DNA of 64,000 bases, taken from Xanthostigma xanthostigma. Taxonomy: Eukaryota > Arthropoda > Insecta > Raphidioptera > Raphidiidae. The notes beneath the pieces are model-generated. The model was not told where the DNA came from. It was given only the letters and a program-made list of their open reading frames with translations, and made no database searches. Below, piece after piece: positions 28,641 through 40,926 of this stretch. Within the stretch, counting starts at the first letter, position 1. Each line of letters starts with the position of its first letter. The stretch covers positions 60,969,901 through 61,033,900 of the forward strand of contig OY754465.1 in NCBI GenBank assembly GCA_963575645.1. The letters are read 5' to 3'. The position numbers and the translations under genes were made by a program.

Positions 28641-29989
28641 GAAAAACTGTGTCAAGAACACCATCACACCGGTTTCTGCTCAATTATGATTGAATGGCCG
28701 TTGCTCTGTGCGTTTATAATACCTATATATACAATGATTGATTTACGGCAAATCATGAGATTTGCGCGGCGTTCATTGTTTTCGTCTAAAACAACTATTT
28801 ATTTCAACCGCATCAAATTGTCACGGCGTGGACCTTCGATTGCTCAGAAACAATAAAACGGAATTCTTGATATAGAAATATAATACAGTACTAGTGTACC
28901 CGTGCAAAACTGTTTGCATGCATCTTCAAATTGTTTTAAAAATTCGATATTTTGACACAGACCTCCGACAATAATTTTATTCCTCTTGCATTAGTTTCCA
29001 TTCACAGCTATTTTTTTATGTGAGATGTTTATCGTTGTATGGTTACCTCGCAAGAGTTGTCAGAGCTAATTTTAAAAAATCTAACCTCATTTGAAACATT
29101 TACGATTTTCACTATTTTTTTCTGATCTGAAACCAAACTTTAGACTTGGTACAGTCTATGTAATATTTAAAAACTTAGGCATTAAATTAACATAAACTTA
29201 TACTTTCTTAAATTATTTTGAAAATAAAATAAAAATTTAATTGTATGTTAATGTTTTGAATACCCGCGCTAAAAAACCTAATTTTAATATACACTTCAAT
29301 TGTCAAAGTCGACTTGTCAAACTGTTTGCATAGTCTCCGACATACGTACATATTTGCATTTCTCTTACACTCATGTATCGTGAACATCGATGGATTTTCT
29401 CTGTTTACGTTCCTCTTCACCCCGCTGCCCCCCTTCTTTTTTAGTACTATCGCTTGAAATCACCCCTTTTAACGAAATTTCACCGAAAAAAAATGTCGTC
29501 ACCAATTTTTTATTTGTTAATTTTTTTAAACAAATTGAAAACCTAAAGGCGTTTTTGCCAGTTCTCGAAATTAAATTTGGGTGAACTGAAATTAATTAAT
29601 GAAACTGAAAGGACTGATTGTCTTCTCTGAAGACTCATCAGGATTGTTCAAGAACATGGACATGGTTCCACCTCTTACGTGGGTACTGGAAGTGGAGCCC
29701 TAACAAATATAAGTATGTCCGCAGCCAAATAGTAGGCGAATCTTCTCTTTTTACACAATCGGTAAATATTTATAGAATTATTTTCGTTCCATTGTAGCCG
29801 TTCCTCAAACACTACTATCATTTATGAACTGGAGATATCGCCATTTAGCAAGTATAATAAGCACGTGTTTAATACGATATGTAAACAGAACAGCTGTTGA
29901 TTTGCATAATGGCAGAAGAGGTTCAACGTGGCAGAGCAGCGTGCCTGATAGCTTTCTCCACCGTCACAAGTTGACATGCTGCATGTCGC
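28641..29989. other. Nothing recognised
   Basis: No supported gene. Short open frames lack domains or splice context. Confidence 0.45.
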
Positions 29990-29994
29990 GAATA

Positions 29995-30325
29995 CAATTA
30001 AAGATACAAGTAAACTTGAATAGTATATGCAAATATTATTTTTGTATGTATATTTATAGAGCTAATTATGATCGTATAGAACAGAGATATGGCGAACCTC
30101 TCCACATATACGTGCCAATTTTTTTTTTCAAAAATAATAATATTGCGTTTAACGTCCGTTTCTCGACTTTGCGCACCATTACTATTTTTTCCATCTATCA
30201 CACTTCCCGTTATTTTCTACATTTTTAAACTTCCACTTAATTAATAGCATGAACGAATGAAGGAATTTTATAAGGTAGGCAAATTTTGAGCATAGGAGTT
30301 TGACAGGTAATCGGCCATGGCCTGG
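29995..30325 (-). repeat. SINE-like repeat body, headless copy
   Basis: It shares TTTAAACTTCCACTTAATTA and nearby blocks with 50290-50480, where the same body is joined to a tRNA-like head. The head is missing here. Confidence 0.6.
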
Positions 30326-30763
30326 AAATAAATTGACTGTTTATGAATTTCGAAAAACAGATCGGGTGTCCTTTCACATGCATCGTTGAAGTCTCCACTA
30401 TATCATGCGTCTTTCCATGCGTTGATATCGCTCAGTCCGCTTAAATTTTACGTATACGACACAACCATTAACAAAATAATTTACAACATTATGAAATTAT
30501 ATAAAATTGATGGTTTTGAATAGTTTTCTTGTTTCTTTTGTTCCGCGATTATAATAACTGTCAATTTGATTTTATGATATACATTCCGCTCATGTTATTG
30601 CGTACTTGTATATAAGCCTTGCAGCGGAAAATGTTACGACCCAATTAACAATATCTATTATAAAGTTGACTCTGATTAGATATTTGCATGATTTATCTGT
30701 AACCGTACACTATAACTGGGTTACGAAAATACGTTTCTTTGGCAAATATTCATTTATAAGAAA

Positions 30764-30809
30764 CTAGCCGCTACCCGTGGCCCCGTACGCCATTGAGATG
30801 AAATAACAA
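30764..30809 (-). mobile_element. Helitron 3' end, reverse orientation
   Basis: Read on the minus strand, the sequence ends GGCCACGGGTAGCGGCTAG followed by T, the typical lepidopteran Helitron terminus. Only ~45 bases are left, cut off by the next Helitron start. Confidence 0.6.
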
Positions 30810-31000
30810 TCTATACATATATACTAATATTATAAAGAGGTAAAGTTTGTAAGTGTGGATGCAGGAGGTAATCTACGAAACTACTCATCCGATTTCAAAA
30901 ATGTTTTCATCAATATTCTCGTTCCTCTTTAATTTTTGAGTTTTGAAAAAAAAGTTACTTGAAATTTTTGTTCGTCCATCTGATTTCTACATCGCTGTTA
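30810..31000 (+). mobile_element. Helitron 5' fragment
   Basis: It begins TCTATACATATATACTAATA then TTATAAAGAGG and continues with the GAAACTACTCATCCGATTTC segment shared with 7063. The 3' end was not found. Confidence 0.6.
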
Positions 31001-31587
31001 AAAAAAAGAATCAACTTATAAAAATCTAATCCGATTTTTTGCGAGTCCCGGCAGTGATATAATTTTTTCTTCTTGTACTTATACAGACTTAAGGAGGTTG
31101 AACCGTTTTACGAAGATAATGAAAAAAATCTGAAATAAAGTTTTTTTAATAGATTTTTTTATGACAAAATTTTCTGTAAAAAATTCAAAATCATTATAGG
31201 AGATTTATAAAGTTAAAACTTAAAAAAAACTTTTACATGTAGTCTTATGGAAAATATGTCAACCTAGCATGCAAACTGTTCATTTTAATTTTTTGCAAAT
31301 ATCCAAATAATGTCAGCAGTTCCGAAAACTAACTATGTAAAGCATCGATGTCTTACGCATATTTTAATATATTTTCCAATTTAATTAGGAGACTTTTAAT
31401 CAATAAAAAAAAATTATTAGACCTTAGACTTTTCAATTATGGACTTTTTTTTCTTGACAGTTTTAACAATTTTAACTGAATTTTTAACTTTTTAATGATT
31501 TAATTTTAATTTTTATTACTTCTAATTTCTTTTTTTAATTATTTACTGCAAAAAATATGTAAAATACAGATATTTACATACATTTAT
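31001..31587. other. Nothing recognised
   Basis: Very AT-rich with poly-T and poly-A runs; no feature supported. Confidence 0.45.
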
Positions 31588-31810
31588 TTTTTTGACGTGA
31601 TAACGCCTTATAAATTGATGAAACACCAGCTGCACGCACGAAAAAGTGTAACGTTCCTAACGTTCCGCCTGACCCTGTGCGTGCAAGCGAGAGCGCAGTA
31701 TGCTTCGGCCCAAGTTTGATAGCTACTAAAATTTAGGTTATGTATTACGGAATACGTTATCACGTAAAACTATCGTCCGTAAACCGACTTTACAGACAAC
31801 CAATTTTTTT
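31588..31810 (-). mobile_element. TTGGTTGTCTG family element, short copy, reversed
   Basis: Reverse complement of the family ends (GACGTGATAACGCCTTATAA at the left, GTAAACCGACTTTACAGACA at the right) with the middle mostly replaced or deleted. Confidence 0.75.
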
Positions 31811-32149
31811 TTAACCTAACTTTGTACAAAAAATTCAAAAGTTAGTCCATTAAGTAAAATACTGAAATAATTAATTAATATTAAAAAAATATATTTATTT
31901 AGGTATGCCTTTATGACAATAATTTATTGGTATCATCGACTTAACCTTTTGTAAAAATTTATTATGGAAAAGTTCCCATTTAGAATTCGACTTACTTTTG
32001 ATTGGGACTGTAACGGATCAATCTCCTTAATGTAACCTTAATTCGGGTGTACAACAATTTACTAGAAAATATAAGGAAAATGACAAACATTTCAAAAAAA
32101 AAATGTTAAACATTTTTTACTTGGAAATAATTTCTATACAGATTAAAAG

Positions 32150-32225
32150 AATTTGTATAATTTACTAACTGGACGCAGTTTTTGTATTAGTAATTACTAT
32201 GCAATAATATACTCTTAATAAAGGC

Positions 32226-32260
<35 letters not shown>
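32150..32260 (+). repeat. Retroelement-like 3' end with (TTA)n tail
   Basis: ACTATGCAATAATATACTCT, then AATAAAGGC and a long (ATT)n run to 32257. A polyadenylation-like AATAAA followed by a simple repeat is common at 3' ends of some non-LTR elements. No coding part was found upstream. Confidence 0.4.
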
Positions 32261-33148
32261 GCAACATAGTTGTCTGGAAACTGTCAATTTATTGCCACCG
32301 AAAGTGAATTCGTAATGGGAAACGATGTTATACAACAATCATTTAATCTGAAAATAGTTTATGGATAAGGAAATGAAACATCGACACAATACCTATTGCT
32401 TAGCAATAAATACTTTAAAACAATAAAAGGCAAAAAATGAGTGTTTTATGAAAATTATGTACAATAATGTCGGTTGAACAAACGGAAGTCTGCATATAAT
32501 AATTAAACTAAAGGTATACTGACTTGACAAGAATTACCTAATGAAGCAGTAACTAATTAGTAATAAACAACAAAGACTTTTATATGCAAACTAAACACAA
32601 AAGTTCAAACAACAATGCACTGTCATCAAGAAGACCTAATAAATAGTAGGTTGAATATTTTGTTGCTTAACGGGGTTTATTACTTACGAGTTTTAATAGT
32701 CACACGAGTCAGAATATCATTGTACATGAGATACATAAGCATAACTTTTAATTCTAAACAACTTTTTCTTATAACATTTCGCTGAATTTTTTGAAATAAG
32801 GGCACTTTACTCTTGTACAATTTTTCTATTTTTTGACCCACCCTGTATGCTGTTTGAGTTTCAACAATTCTAAGAGTACCTAAAATGATTATCGGACATG
32901 CATCAACTTTTGGCAATATTTGTATTTTGGTTGTACATTTAATTAATAATTTTCCCATATGTTGCACACTTAAGTGACCACACTGTATATTCAAATTTTG
33001 GTTTTGTAATTATATAACGAAATGAACAAGTATATTGTTTAAAACAATTAATCGCGCTAGAATTTTTCAGTCCTGATAATTTTCATTCAAACTAGACCTA
33101 ATTCTCAAGGGCTGACAATTATAGGCGCGCAGAAGATTAAAATGTTTG
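32261..33148. other. Nothing recognised
   Basis: AT-rich; a 104-codon minus-strand open frame (32680-32994) shows no recognisable domain. Confidence 0.45.
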
Positions 33149-33156
33149 CTATAGAG

Positions 33157-34887
33157 CAGTGTTTTTCAACCTGTGGGTCGCGACCCCCTAGGGGGTCGCG
33201 AAGCTTCTGTAGGGGGGTCGCCAGAGGTCGAGAGAATTTTAGTAAAAAAATTGGTTGTCTGTAAAGTCGGTTTACGGACGATAGTTTTACGTGATAACGT
33301 ATTCCGTAATACATAACCTAAACCTCCCAAAATTTGGTTTCAATCCGCTTATCCTTGGTGTCGGAATGATAAGAAATGTCAAAAGTGACGTTTGCAACTG
33401 TCAAAGTATTATGTTCTAATAATAATTAGTTATTCCAATACTTAACTTAGAAGGCGTTGCATTTCACAAAATACTAATGTCAAAAAATTGAATTAAACAT
33501 TAGAAATGCAGCCGTTTTCATGTTAAGACAAGACATACGTTATATTCTAATTTCCATGTACGGCAAACAAAGACAACCGACCGCGTCGCGCCATGCATTA
33601 GACAACATTGCATTTATATTTTATACAGCTATTTTTCTATATAAATTTGTATAAAAAAACTGTTTAGGCAAATTCTGTTATACGAAATCTATGTAAAATG
33701 TTCTCCTCTTTCGTTTAAGACTGGTTTCAAACCGATCTGATTTAAATTGAGCGAGAAATTAGCAAAAAGCACGCACAGGGTCAGGCGGAACGTTACGCGT
33801 TACGCGTTACGAACGTTACACTTTTTCGTGCATGCAGCCGCTGTTTTATCAATTTATAAGATTGGTGATTCATCAATTTATAAGACGTTATCACGTCAAA
33901 AACAATAAAGATTAAAAAGATTGATTTATTAAGTAAGAGAATTTTAATAAAAGGATATACGTATTCGGACGATAGTTTTACGTGATAACGTATTCCGTAA
34001 TACATAACCTAAACCTCCCAAAATTTGGTTTCAATCCGCTTATCCTTGGTGTCGGAATGATAAGAAATGTCAAAAGTGACGTTTGCAACTGTCAAAGTAT
34101 TATGTTCTAATAATAATTAGTTATTCCAATACTTAACTTAGAAGGCGTTGCATTTCACAAAATACTAATGTCAAAAAATTGAATTAAACATTAGAAATGC
34201 AGCCGTTTTCATGTTAAGACAAGACATACGTTATATTCTAATTTCCATGTACGGCAAACAAAGACAACCGACCGCGTCGCGCCATGCATTAGACAACATT
34301 GCATTTATATTTTATACAGCTATTTTTCTATATAAATTTGTATAAAAAAACTGTTTAGGCAAATTCTGTTATACGAAATCTATGTAAAATGTTCTCCTCT
34401 TTCGTTTAAGACTGGTTTCAAACCGATCTGATTTAAATTGAGCGAGAAATTAGCAAAAAGCACGCACAGGGTCAGGCGGAACGTTACGCGTTACGAACGT
34501 TACGACCGTTACACTTTTTCGTGCATGCAGCCGCTGTTTTATCAATTTATAAGATTGGTGATTCATCAATTTATAAGACGTTATCACGTCAAAAACAATA
34601 AAGATTAAAAAGATTGATTTATTAAGTAAGAGAATTTTAATAAAAGGATATACGTATTCGATGTATGTACATATAATTGTAAAATAATGTGTTTTACGTA
34701 CTATATTATGTACTTATATCCGAATCCTAATTATGGAGACGTATAAAAACGTCGTATGGAATGAATATTTGTAACACTGTAACATACACATACATACATG
34801 ATAAAAAAGCGAAGGATCGGGGGGTCGCGAAATTTTTTTTTTCATATCAGGGGGGGGTCGCGTCATGAAAAAGGTTGAAAAACACTG
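33157..34887 (+). mobile_element. hAT-type element (GGGTCGCGACCCC ends) with a nested tandem pair
   Basis: The ends are CAGTGTTTTTCAACCTGTGG and GGTTGAAAAACACTG, flanked by the exact 8-bp duplication CTATAGAG at 33149-33156 and 34888-34895. The GTCGCGACC-rich subterminal region is typical of hAT elements. Most of the 1731 bp is filled by two tandem copies of the TTGGTTGTCTG family. No transposase remains. Confidence 0.93.
33244..34660 (+). mobile_element. TTGGTTGTCTG family element as head-to-tail dimer
   Basis: The first unit starts at 33249 (TTGGTTGTCTGTAAAGTCGG). The second begins within the shared ACGATAGTTTTACGTGATAA block at 33969, giving a period of 691-693 bp. The units are nearly identical; the clearest difference is the CGTTACG-rich segment (33791-33830 against 34482-34520). 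Each ends in ATAAGACGTTATCACGTCAA plus ~60 AT-rich bases. Confidence 0.85.
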
Positions 34888-35221
34888 CTATAGAGAAATG
34901 AGAATTCTTCACCGGGCGACCCAAGTGTCGTCGAGTTCACTTGTTCAAATATGCTCTGTTCAACTTAGGTCCGGTGATTACAAAACATTGTGAGAATTGG
35001 ACTACAAACACAACAGTCTTTTGCATTGCTTGTGTGTGAAAACAGACCAAAAACAATAGCACATTGCTAACGGTTCTTTTTGTGTATGTACATTAAATTG
35101 TATACAATATAATAACAGTATAACAATTACATGTGGTGCACTAAAACATATCATATGCGTAGGGGAGCACGGGGCAATTGTGGACAGTCTATATTTAGTG
35201 CGTTTATGAAACACTATAGAA

Positions 35222-36789
35222 CAGGGGTGGGCAAATCTTTTAATCATCTGGCCGCATTGCGGGCCAAACCATTTATTTTTCTAATTTTATTTATTTATTT
35301 ATTATTATAGTAATCAACAGGTATAAACCCAATAACAGATTACACTATAACAAATATAAAGAAATATAAAGAAAACCTTAAATAAGCGTATACAAAAAAG
35401 AGATAAAAAATAAAGAAAATTTGAGAATATGCAGAATTCAATAATAGTACATAATAGTTGGCAAAACCAAAAGTGCACATCCCGCAAATTTTCCACTGTA
35501 TGATAAAAAAATAACAATTAAAAAATATTTTAAATAAATTTAAAAAGATTTAAAAATTTAAAGAAATAAATAATTAAAAATTGAAAAAATATTTTTTTTA
35601 AGTTTGCAAAAATAAAAAAAATTAAGAACTATACATAATATAATATATAATTAATATCAAGTGGAATAAAATAAAACAAAATAAAAAGAAAAAAAAAGAA
35701 AAACATCAATGATTTCGTAAGGAATCGAACCCAGGACCTTGCTCTTGGGGATCCAACGGCATAACCATTACGCCACGGCGGCCTAATACGTGCAGTGGTG
35801 TTATCACGGTATAGAAGTGTAGCACTTGTTTTATGGATTACACTATATTTACACAGCAATTATTATATTGTTTTTTTAAACTATTAGCTGTCAAAAATAA
35901 TAAAATAAAACTGTTTATAAAAATTAAACTACTGAACACATTTTAGTGAATTTAAATAGGGTTCTGGTCTGATAGTAAACAAAGTGAATAAAATATAACC
36001 CAAGGCAATCCGACCAAAATTGCGATCTGTAGAGTCGTGACGTACGTACATACGTACCTACGTACAGACCAACCGACAACTGCTGTTTGTGATTTTCAAT
36101 TACAATTTTAATAGTATTTATGAACTCGAATTGATTTAAAAATGGTTCTGTTTTATAGATTAGAATCTCCTCTTTTCAAAAAGCTTCAATTTGAATGGAT
36201 TTCGTGTGAAATTAACTTAGATATAACTTCTTATATGAACGAAAGTCAGCTCTGACGCACAAAGCGATAATAAAGCACATACCGCTAGTTTAGCGGTATG
36301 TGCAATATATAAAAATGATACAGTATTACAGTGCATTCAGTTAATTTACATAATTAAGTAAGTGGACAGTTAAAACCTTTCTATATTCGCCAAATTTTAT
36401 ATCAAATATATTAATATTTGTCTCACTCAGCAAGTTGTTCGCAGTCGAGCACATTTTGTATATAGGCGCGTTCATTTCATGATTGAACTTGGGAAACGGT
36501 AAGTAAAAAGTACGTGCATTTCTTGAAAAGTATGATGGAATTGAAAAGTTAAGATTTTGGTAAGTACACATATCATCATTTTAAGTAGGTATAGCTTTTT
36601 TTAAACAACAATTTCAAGTTTTTAAACACTATTTACTATTTTTTTTTTTAATTCTTTTTATGCGCCAATTTATATTATCAAACAGTAATATTTTCGCTTT
36701 TAATAATCATTTATAAAATGCTTCGCGGGCCGGAGAAAATTCTACTGCGGGCCGTATCCGGCCCGCGGGCCGCCATTTGCCCAGGCCTG
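35222..36789. mobile_element. hAT-type element (CAGGGGTGGGCAAA ends) carrying a tRNA-headed module
   Basis: The ends CAGGGGTGGGCAAATC and TTTGCCCAGGCCTG are flanked by the exact 8-bp duplication CTATAGAA at 35214-35221 and 36790-36797. GCGGGCCG-rich subterminal parts lie at both ends. The interior holds a ~850-bp module also found at 61337-62178. A perfect 13-bp-arm hairpin is at 36275-36303. Confidence 0.9.
35710..35785 (-). ncRNA. tRNA-like SINE head with Pol III A and B boxes (copy 1)
   Basis: On the minus strand, GCCGTGGCGTAATGGTTATG (A box) is followed ~40 bases on by GGTCCTGGGTTCGATTCC (B box). The acceptor-stem halves do not pair, so this is not a working tRNA. An AT-rich body follows downstream (35700 to ~35440). 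Confidence 0.75.
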
Positions 36790-36976
36790 CTATAGAAGTA
36801 CGCCGTTTACTTGGAATCGTTTTGCGAGCTGCGGCTATGTAAGCCAAAGTCCAAAAAGAGGCTGTGCCGTCAATTAAGCAAAGTTGGAAACCGTTTCAAT
36901 CCCTTTATTTGCATGCAAAAAAGTGATATGAATTTTATGTTTGTGCTCTCACTGGGATGCCACAAAAACTTCAAAA

Positions 36977-37250
36977 CACACAGGATCACGGGTATTTGGA
37001 ATATAAATTGTTAATCAGTTTAAACTATCATTGATTAGCAACGTTTCGTCTTTATTCTCAAGACTTTATCAAGCTCTGAAAATACAATACATTTAACATT
37101 AATATATATATATATATATATATATTAATGTTAAATGTATTGTATTTTCAGAGCTTGATAAAGTCTTGAGAATAAAGACGAAACGTTGCTAATCAATGAT
37201 AGTTTAAACTGATTAACAATTTATATTCCAAATACCCGTGATCCTGTGTG
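36977..37250. repeat. 274-bp perfect palindrome without spacer
   Basis: Left arm 36977-37113 and right arm 37114-37250 are exact reverse complements by eye over 137 bases, centred on an (AT)n run (37099-37128). The arm carries GCAACGTTTCGTCTTTATTC and CACACAGGATCACGGGTATT. Confidence 0.88.
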
Positions 37251-38570
37251 TTATTGTTATTTACGTCTGGAATTGAATTTAAAAAATGAAAAACTTCAAA
37301 CTTTTCCGATATTTCTCGTTTTTTCGCGAGTAACTTACTAACGACGCATATATTTCAAGAACGTTTCACTTCTATATAAATTAAAGTTGATAGAATTCTG
37401 CGTCGAATGACGTGTTAGCATTTGGATTTACAAAAAAACGTCAGTCCATTTCTATTTTTGGATAAAATAGCATATTATGTCGAATAGTCCCAACATAATC
37501 CACTGTATATACTACGCGCGGCGAAAAATGAAGCCACCGCGTCATAGTGACGTGAATGCATTGCGCCCGTCTTCTAGCTTGCTATTGGCTGTTTCGGAGA
37601 TCCATGTGCGTCGAGTGTTTATTTTTATTCTACCGCTATATCTACCGCTATAAATAGATATGTCGAATTTGTTCCTCAAGCCACTGTCTGCGGGCACGTA
37701 GGCGTTCACTAGGATATTATTGATGACGTACCTGGTCTCATCTCTCACCGCGGGCACTATAACATTGTTACATTAACTCTTTCTATTGCCTATTGTCTGT
37801 ATCTCTTAACGTAAGTTAAAAAATAAGACATCGTTCGACGCAGAATTGTAGGTACATACTTTAATTTATAAAAAGTGACATTTTCTGTAAAATACGTCGT
37901 TTATGAACTATTCACAAATAAAAACGAAAAAAGTCCGAAAAATTCGAGGTTTTCGTGACACAAAACGGATGCAAACTTCCAATTACACTTTTTGCACGGA
38001 AATAAAAACTTAATCGCTTAATCGTTTTCGAAAATAATAACAAAATGACGGGAAACATCGAGAATTTACGATTCGACCCCATAGGTCACTAATAGTGTAT
38101 GTGTCATATACTACAAGTAGGTGCAAATTAACCAGTTAATGAAATTGGTATATTTACAACACTCCACAGTTGATGGATTTTATTTATTGTAGATTATATA
38201 GACGCTCGACAGCATAGGCCATTAGAGTCTTAATAACATCATCAAAGTGAACCACACCGCAACATATCTACAAGCGAGCTGGGATTCGAAACCACGACAA
38301 CTTAATCCCAGAATGTTTTCGGATTGGTACCATGAAATTTTTGTAAAAATCGATTCAGTCATTTTTAACCGAATTCAAAAAATGATATTTTTTTATATAT
38401 ATAATTATATGTATGTTACCTCATATATCCAGCATTTGTGAATCGATTTTGATGAATCTTTCTATTTAATAAAGCATTTGAAGCTATATGCTTTATTAAA
38501 TAGAAAGATTATATATTCTTACTTAATTGATTCAGCAGGATTTTTTCTTTAGTTAAAATATTTAAAAATA
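37251..38570. other. No gene; one strong hairpin
   Basis: 38455-38477 and 38488-38510 are perfect 23-bp complements (AATCTTTCTATTTAATAAAG onward) around ten bases. GC-richer bits at 37510-37560 have no supported gene. Confidence 0.5.
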
Positions 38571-38830
38571 AGGTGAATAATAACGTGCAAACTACATATT
38601 ACAGCCACCAAAAAGTAAAAAAGCTTTAAAAAAAATTTAACCTCCTTCACAAAGTAAAATGACAAATTTATTAGGTCGGCACCAACTTAATATAAGTACA
38701 AAAAATGTGCCCGTAATTAAACAAACGCCGATCTTAAAACTTTGTTATTTTACGCTTTTCAGTGGTCCTTTTTAAAGAAGGTTCGAATTGTTTTAAAAGT
38801 TGTTTTATTAAGTGTGGATTTTCAGTTTTC
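38570..38830. repeat. Dispersed repeat related to the foldback at 55005
   Basis: AATAACGTGCAAACTACATA is shared with 55018. The ACGCTTTTCAGTGGTCC segment is similar to the right part of the 55-kb foldback. Confidence 0.5.
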
Positions 38831-39370
38831 CTTAACTGACTATGATTGACCCCATGTTCCCCTACCTGTATGAGTCAAAGCATATTACTTTAAACAATTT
38901 TCACTCGTCGTCCGAATATGTGAGATTTCCCTTAATTATTTTTCGTATAAGTCCACGCTCTAGTAATTCCACAGGCGACTTATAGGTTCACTAGGCGACA
39001 AGAATTCTTCATTGAGTAAATAATTTATTGTTTGGATATACAGTAGAACCTCTGTAAGTCGAACTTCAAGGGAGACGCCAAAAAATTCAAGTTATAGAGT
39101 TCTCGACTTAAGCGGATTTTGTAAGGGGGTAGAGGTAAGATTCATTCTAACTAATTTTGAGTTGCTATGTTCGAGATACAGAGGTCCAATTTATTTTTTC
39201 GAGTTATGGAGGTAAAATATGTACCGGAATGGCTTGCAGGGACTCACTGATTATTTCGACCTATATATAGAGGCTTGAGATTTCAAGTAATGGAGGTTCT
39301 GAGGCTTGAAGGTAAGGAAACAAAACATTTTTTTAGAGTTTTACTGTAGTAAGTTCGGCCACTCTCGAGT
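38831..39370. other. Nothing recognised
   Basis: There is no gene here. Weak runs of TTCRAGTTATRGAG-type motifs at 39085-39300 suggest a decayed repeat. Confidence 0.4.
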
Positions 39371-39712
39371 CATGCCCGTAACTGCAGGCTCTGTAAAAAG
39401 TTATGTGTGGTCAATGGTCATACATTACAATCAGTGAGTGAACAATCAATCATCCCCTGTTTTCCTACCCTTAGGGTTGGAATTTTTTTACCAAATTTAT
39501 ATGGGACCAGCTTCGGAGTATACCCTTTCAAATAAAAAAATAATTATCAAAATCGGACTACTCTGTAAAAAGTTATGCGTGGTCATACTTACATTACAAT
39601 CAGTGAGTGAACAATCAATCATCCCCTGTTTTCCTACCCTTATAAAAATAAAAAATATATACGCGTCGACTTGAGAGCCTCCTCCGTTTTTGTTTTTCGT
39701 CGGTTAAAAAAA
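39371..39712 (-). repeat. Inverted copy of the repeat at 26690-27115
   Basis: Carries CCTACCCTTAGGGTTGGAAT, two AAGTTATGNGTGGTCA blocks and the terminal GAGAGCCTCCTCCGTTTTTG followed by CGTCGGTTAAAA in reverse orientation to 26690. Confidence 0.65.
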
Positions 39713-40178
39713 GATCGCTTTTCTGTATAAAATTTTGATCAAAATACTTCAACCCAGAATAAACTATGTATCATTTAGTAACAAGCAATTATTTTTATAC
39801 GATATATGGGCATTGTACAAAATACAAACAAAAAAAAAACGAGGTCCTATTACTGATTTATATTATATATAGTACTGAATTACTGATAAGCTCTGGTGTC
39901 GTATTTCCATTTCGGAACGAGCAAACATTCCTATACCGAAGGCAGATAAGAAGAAATACTCGGGTCGCAGTGCAAAATCCTGTACCTAGTCTGTCAACAT
40001 GCTACATTCTTTGTATATAGCATTTTAAGTCATGTCATTTGGAAACCATAAAAAATTTACTTTTGATAAACGCCTTAAAATGATTTAAAATTTCAGCATT
40101 CGGATGTATTTAACAATTAGATCGATCCGGCCGTGGTCTAGGGCGACCGATTTGGGAAACTACACCATATAAAATATT

Positions 40179-40361
40179 TTTAACAAAAAAATTGAACCGA
40201 CTTCACACTAAAAAGTAAAAAATAATTGCGTATTGAAATGTTTTGGAGTCGGTGTAGTTCTCGGAATAGATTTCATTTTGGCTGACACCGACTCCAAAAC
40301 ATTTCAATACGCAATTATTTTTTACTTTTTAGTGTGAAGTCGTTCAATTTTTTTGTTAAAT
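40179..40361. repeat. Foldback element, ~76-bp arms, AACCGACTTC type
   Basis: The left arm (AACAAAAAAATTGAACCGAC to TTTTGGAGTCGGTGT) and right arm (ACACCGACTCCAAAACATTT to TTGTTAAA) are near-perfect complements around ~30 bases. A further AACCTCCTCCTTTTTATGAA segment at 40618-40650 ends in a GTCGGTTAAAA block of the same repeat class. Confidence 0.82.
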
Positions 40362-40926
40362 AAATTTTATTTTTTTCTTTTTAGTGTTAATCTAACACTA
40401 AAAATCGGTGAACATACATAAAAAACATTATGCGTGCCTTTGAAATTCGAGAGTTTCCCTCGATTTCTCCGGATTCCACCATCAGATCCTGACTTGGTTC
40501 CGATGGGACCACCTCTGAGGTGCACTCTTTCGAATAAAAAAAAAAATTGAAAATCGGTCCATAATTGACGGAGAAATCGGTGAACATATATAAAAAAAAA
40601 GTATACAGACGAACATAGAACCTCCTCCTTTTTATGAAGTCGGTTAAAAATGTGGAAAATCTCAAATAATTTGCCTCTTAATAATATTACTTTTATATCT
40701 TCATAAGCTTACATAATTAAATAATTGCAATAAAACACATTTTGTCTATTTATACATTTTTTTAAAGGCAGGGGTGGCGGAAAAGCATCGGTCTACACTT
40801 TTAAGAAATGTGCAAGTCCGGCGCTCTTCAACCATCATTATATCAATAATAATTGATCAATACCTGCAGCCAATTATATGTATACAGTATACACCCTTCA
40901 GTAAGTAAGTCACTATCGCAGTAAAC

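Noticed and set aside
29824-30228. 134-codon plus-strand frame
   Set aside because: Its second half is the headless SINE-like repeat shared with 50290-50480; the translation has no known domain.
35710-35785. Functional tRNA gene on the minus strand
   Set aside because: A and B boxes are present but acceptor-stem halves do not pair, and a second copy sits in the same repeat module.
35629-35859. 76-codon minus-strand frame, also at 61514-61744
   Set aside because: It reads through the tRNA-like SINE head; its conservation between copies is that of the repeat, not of a protein.
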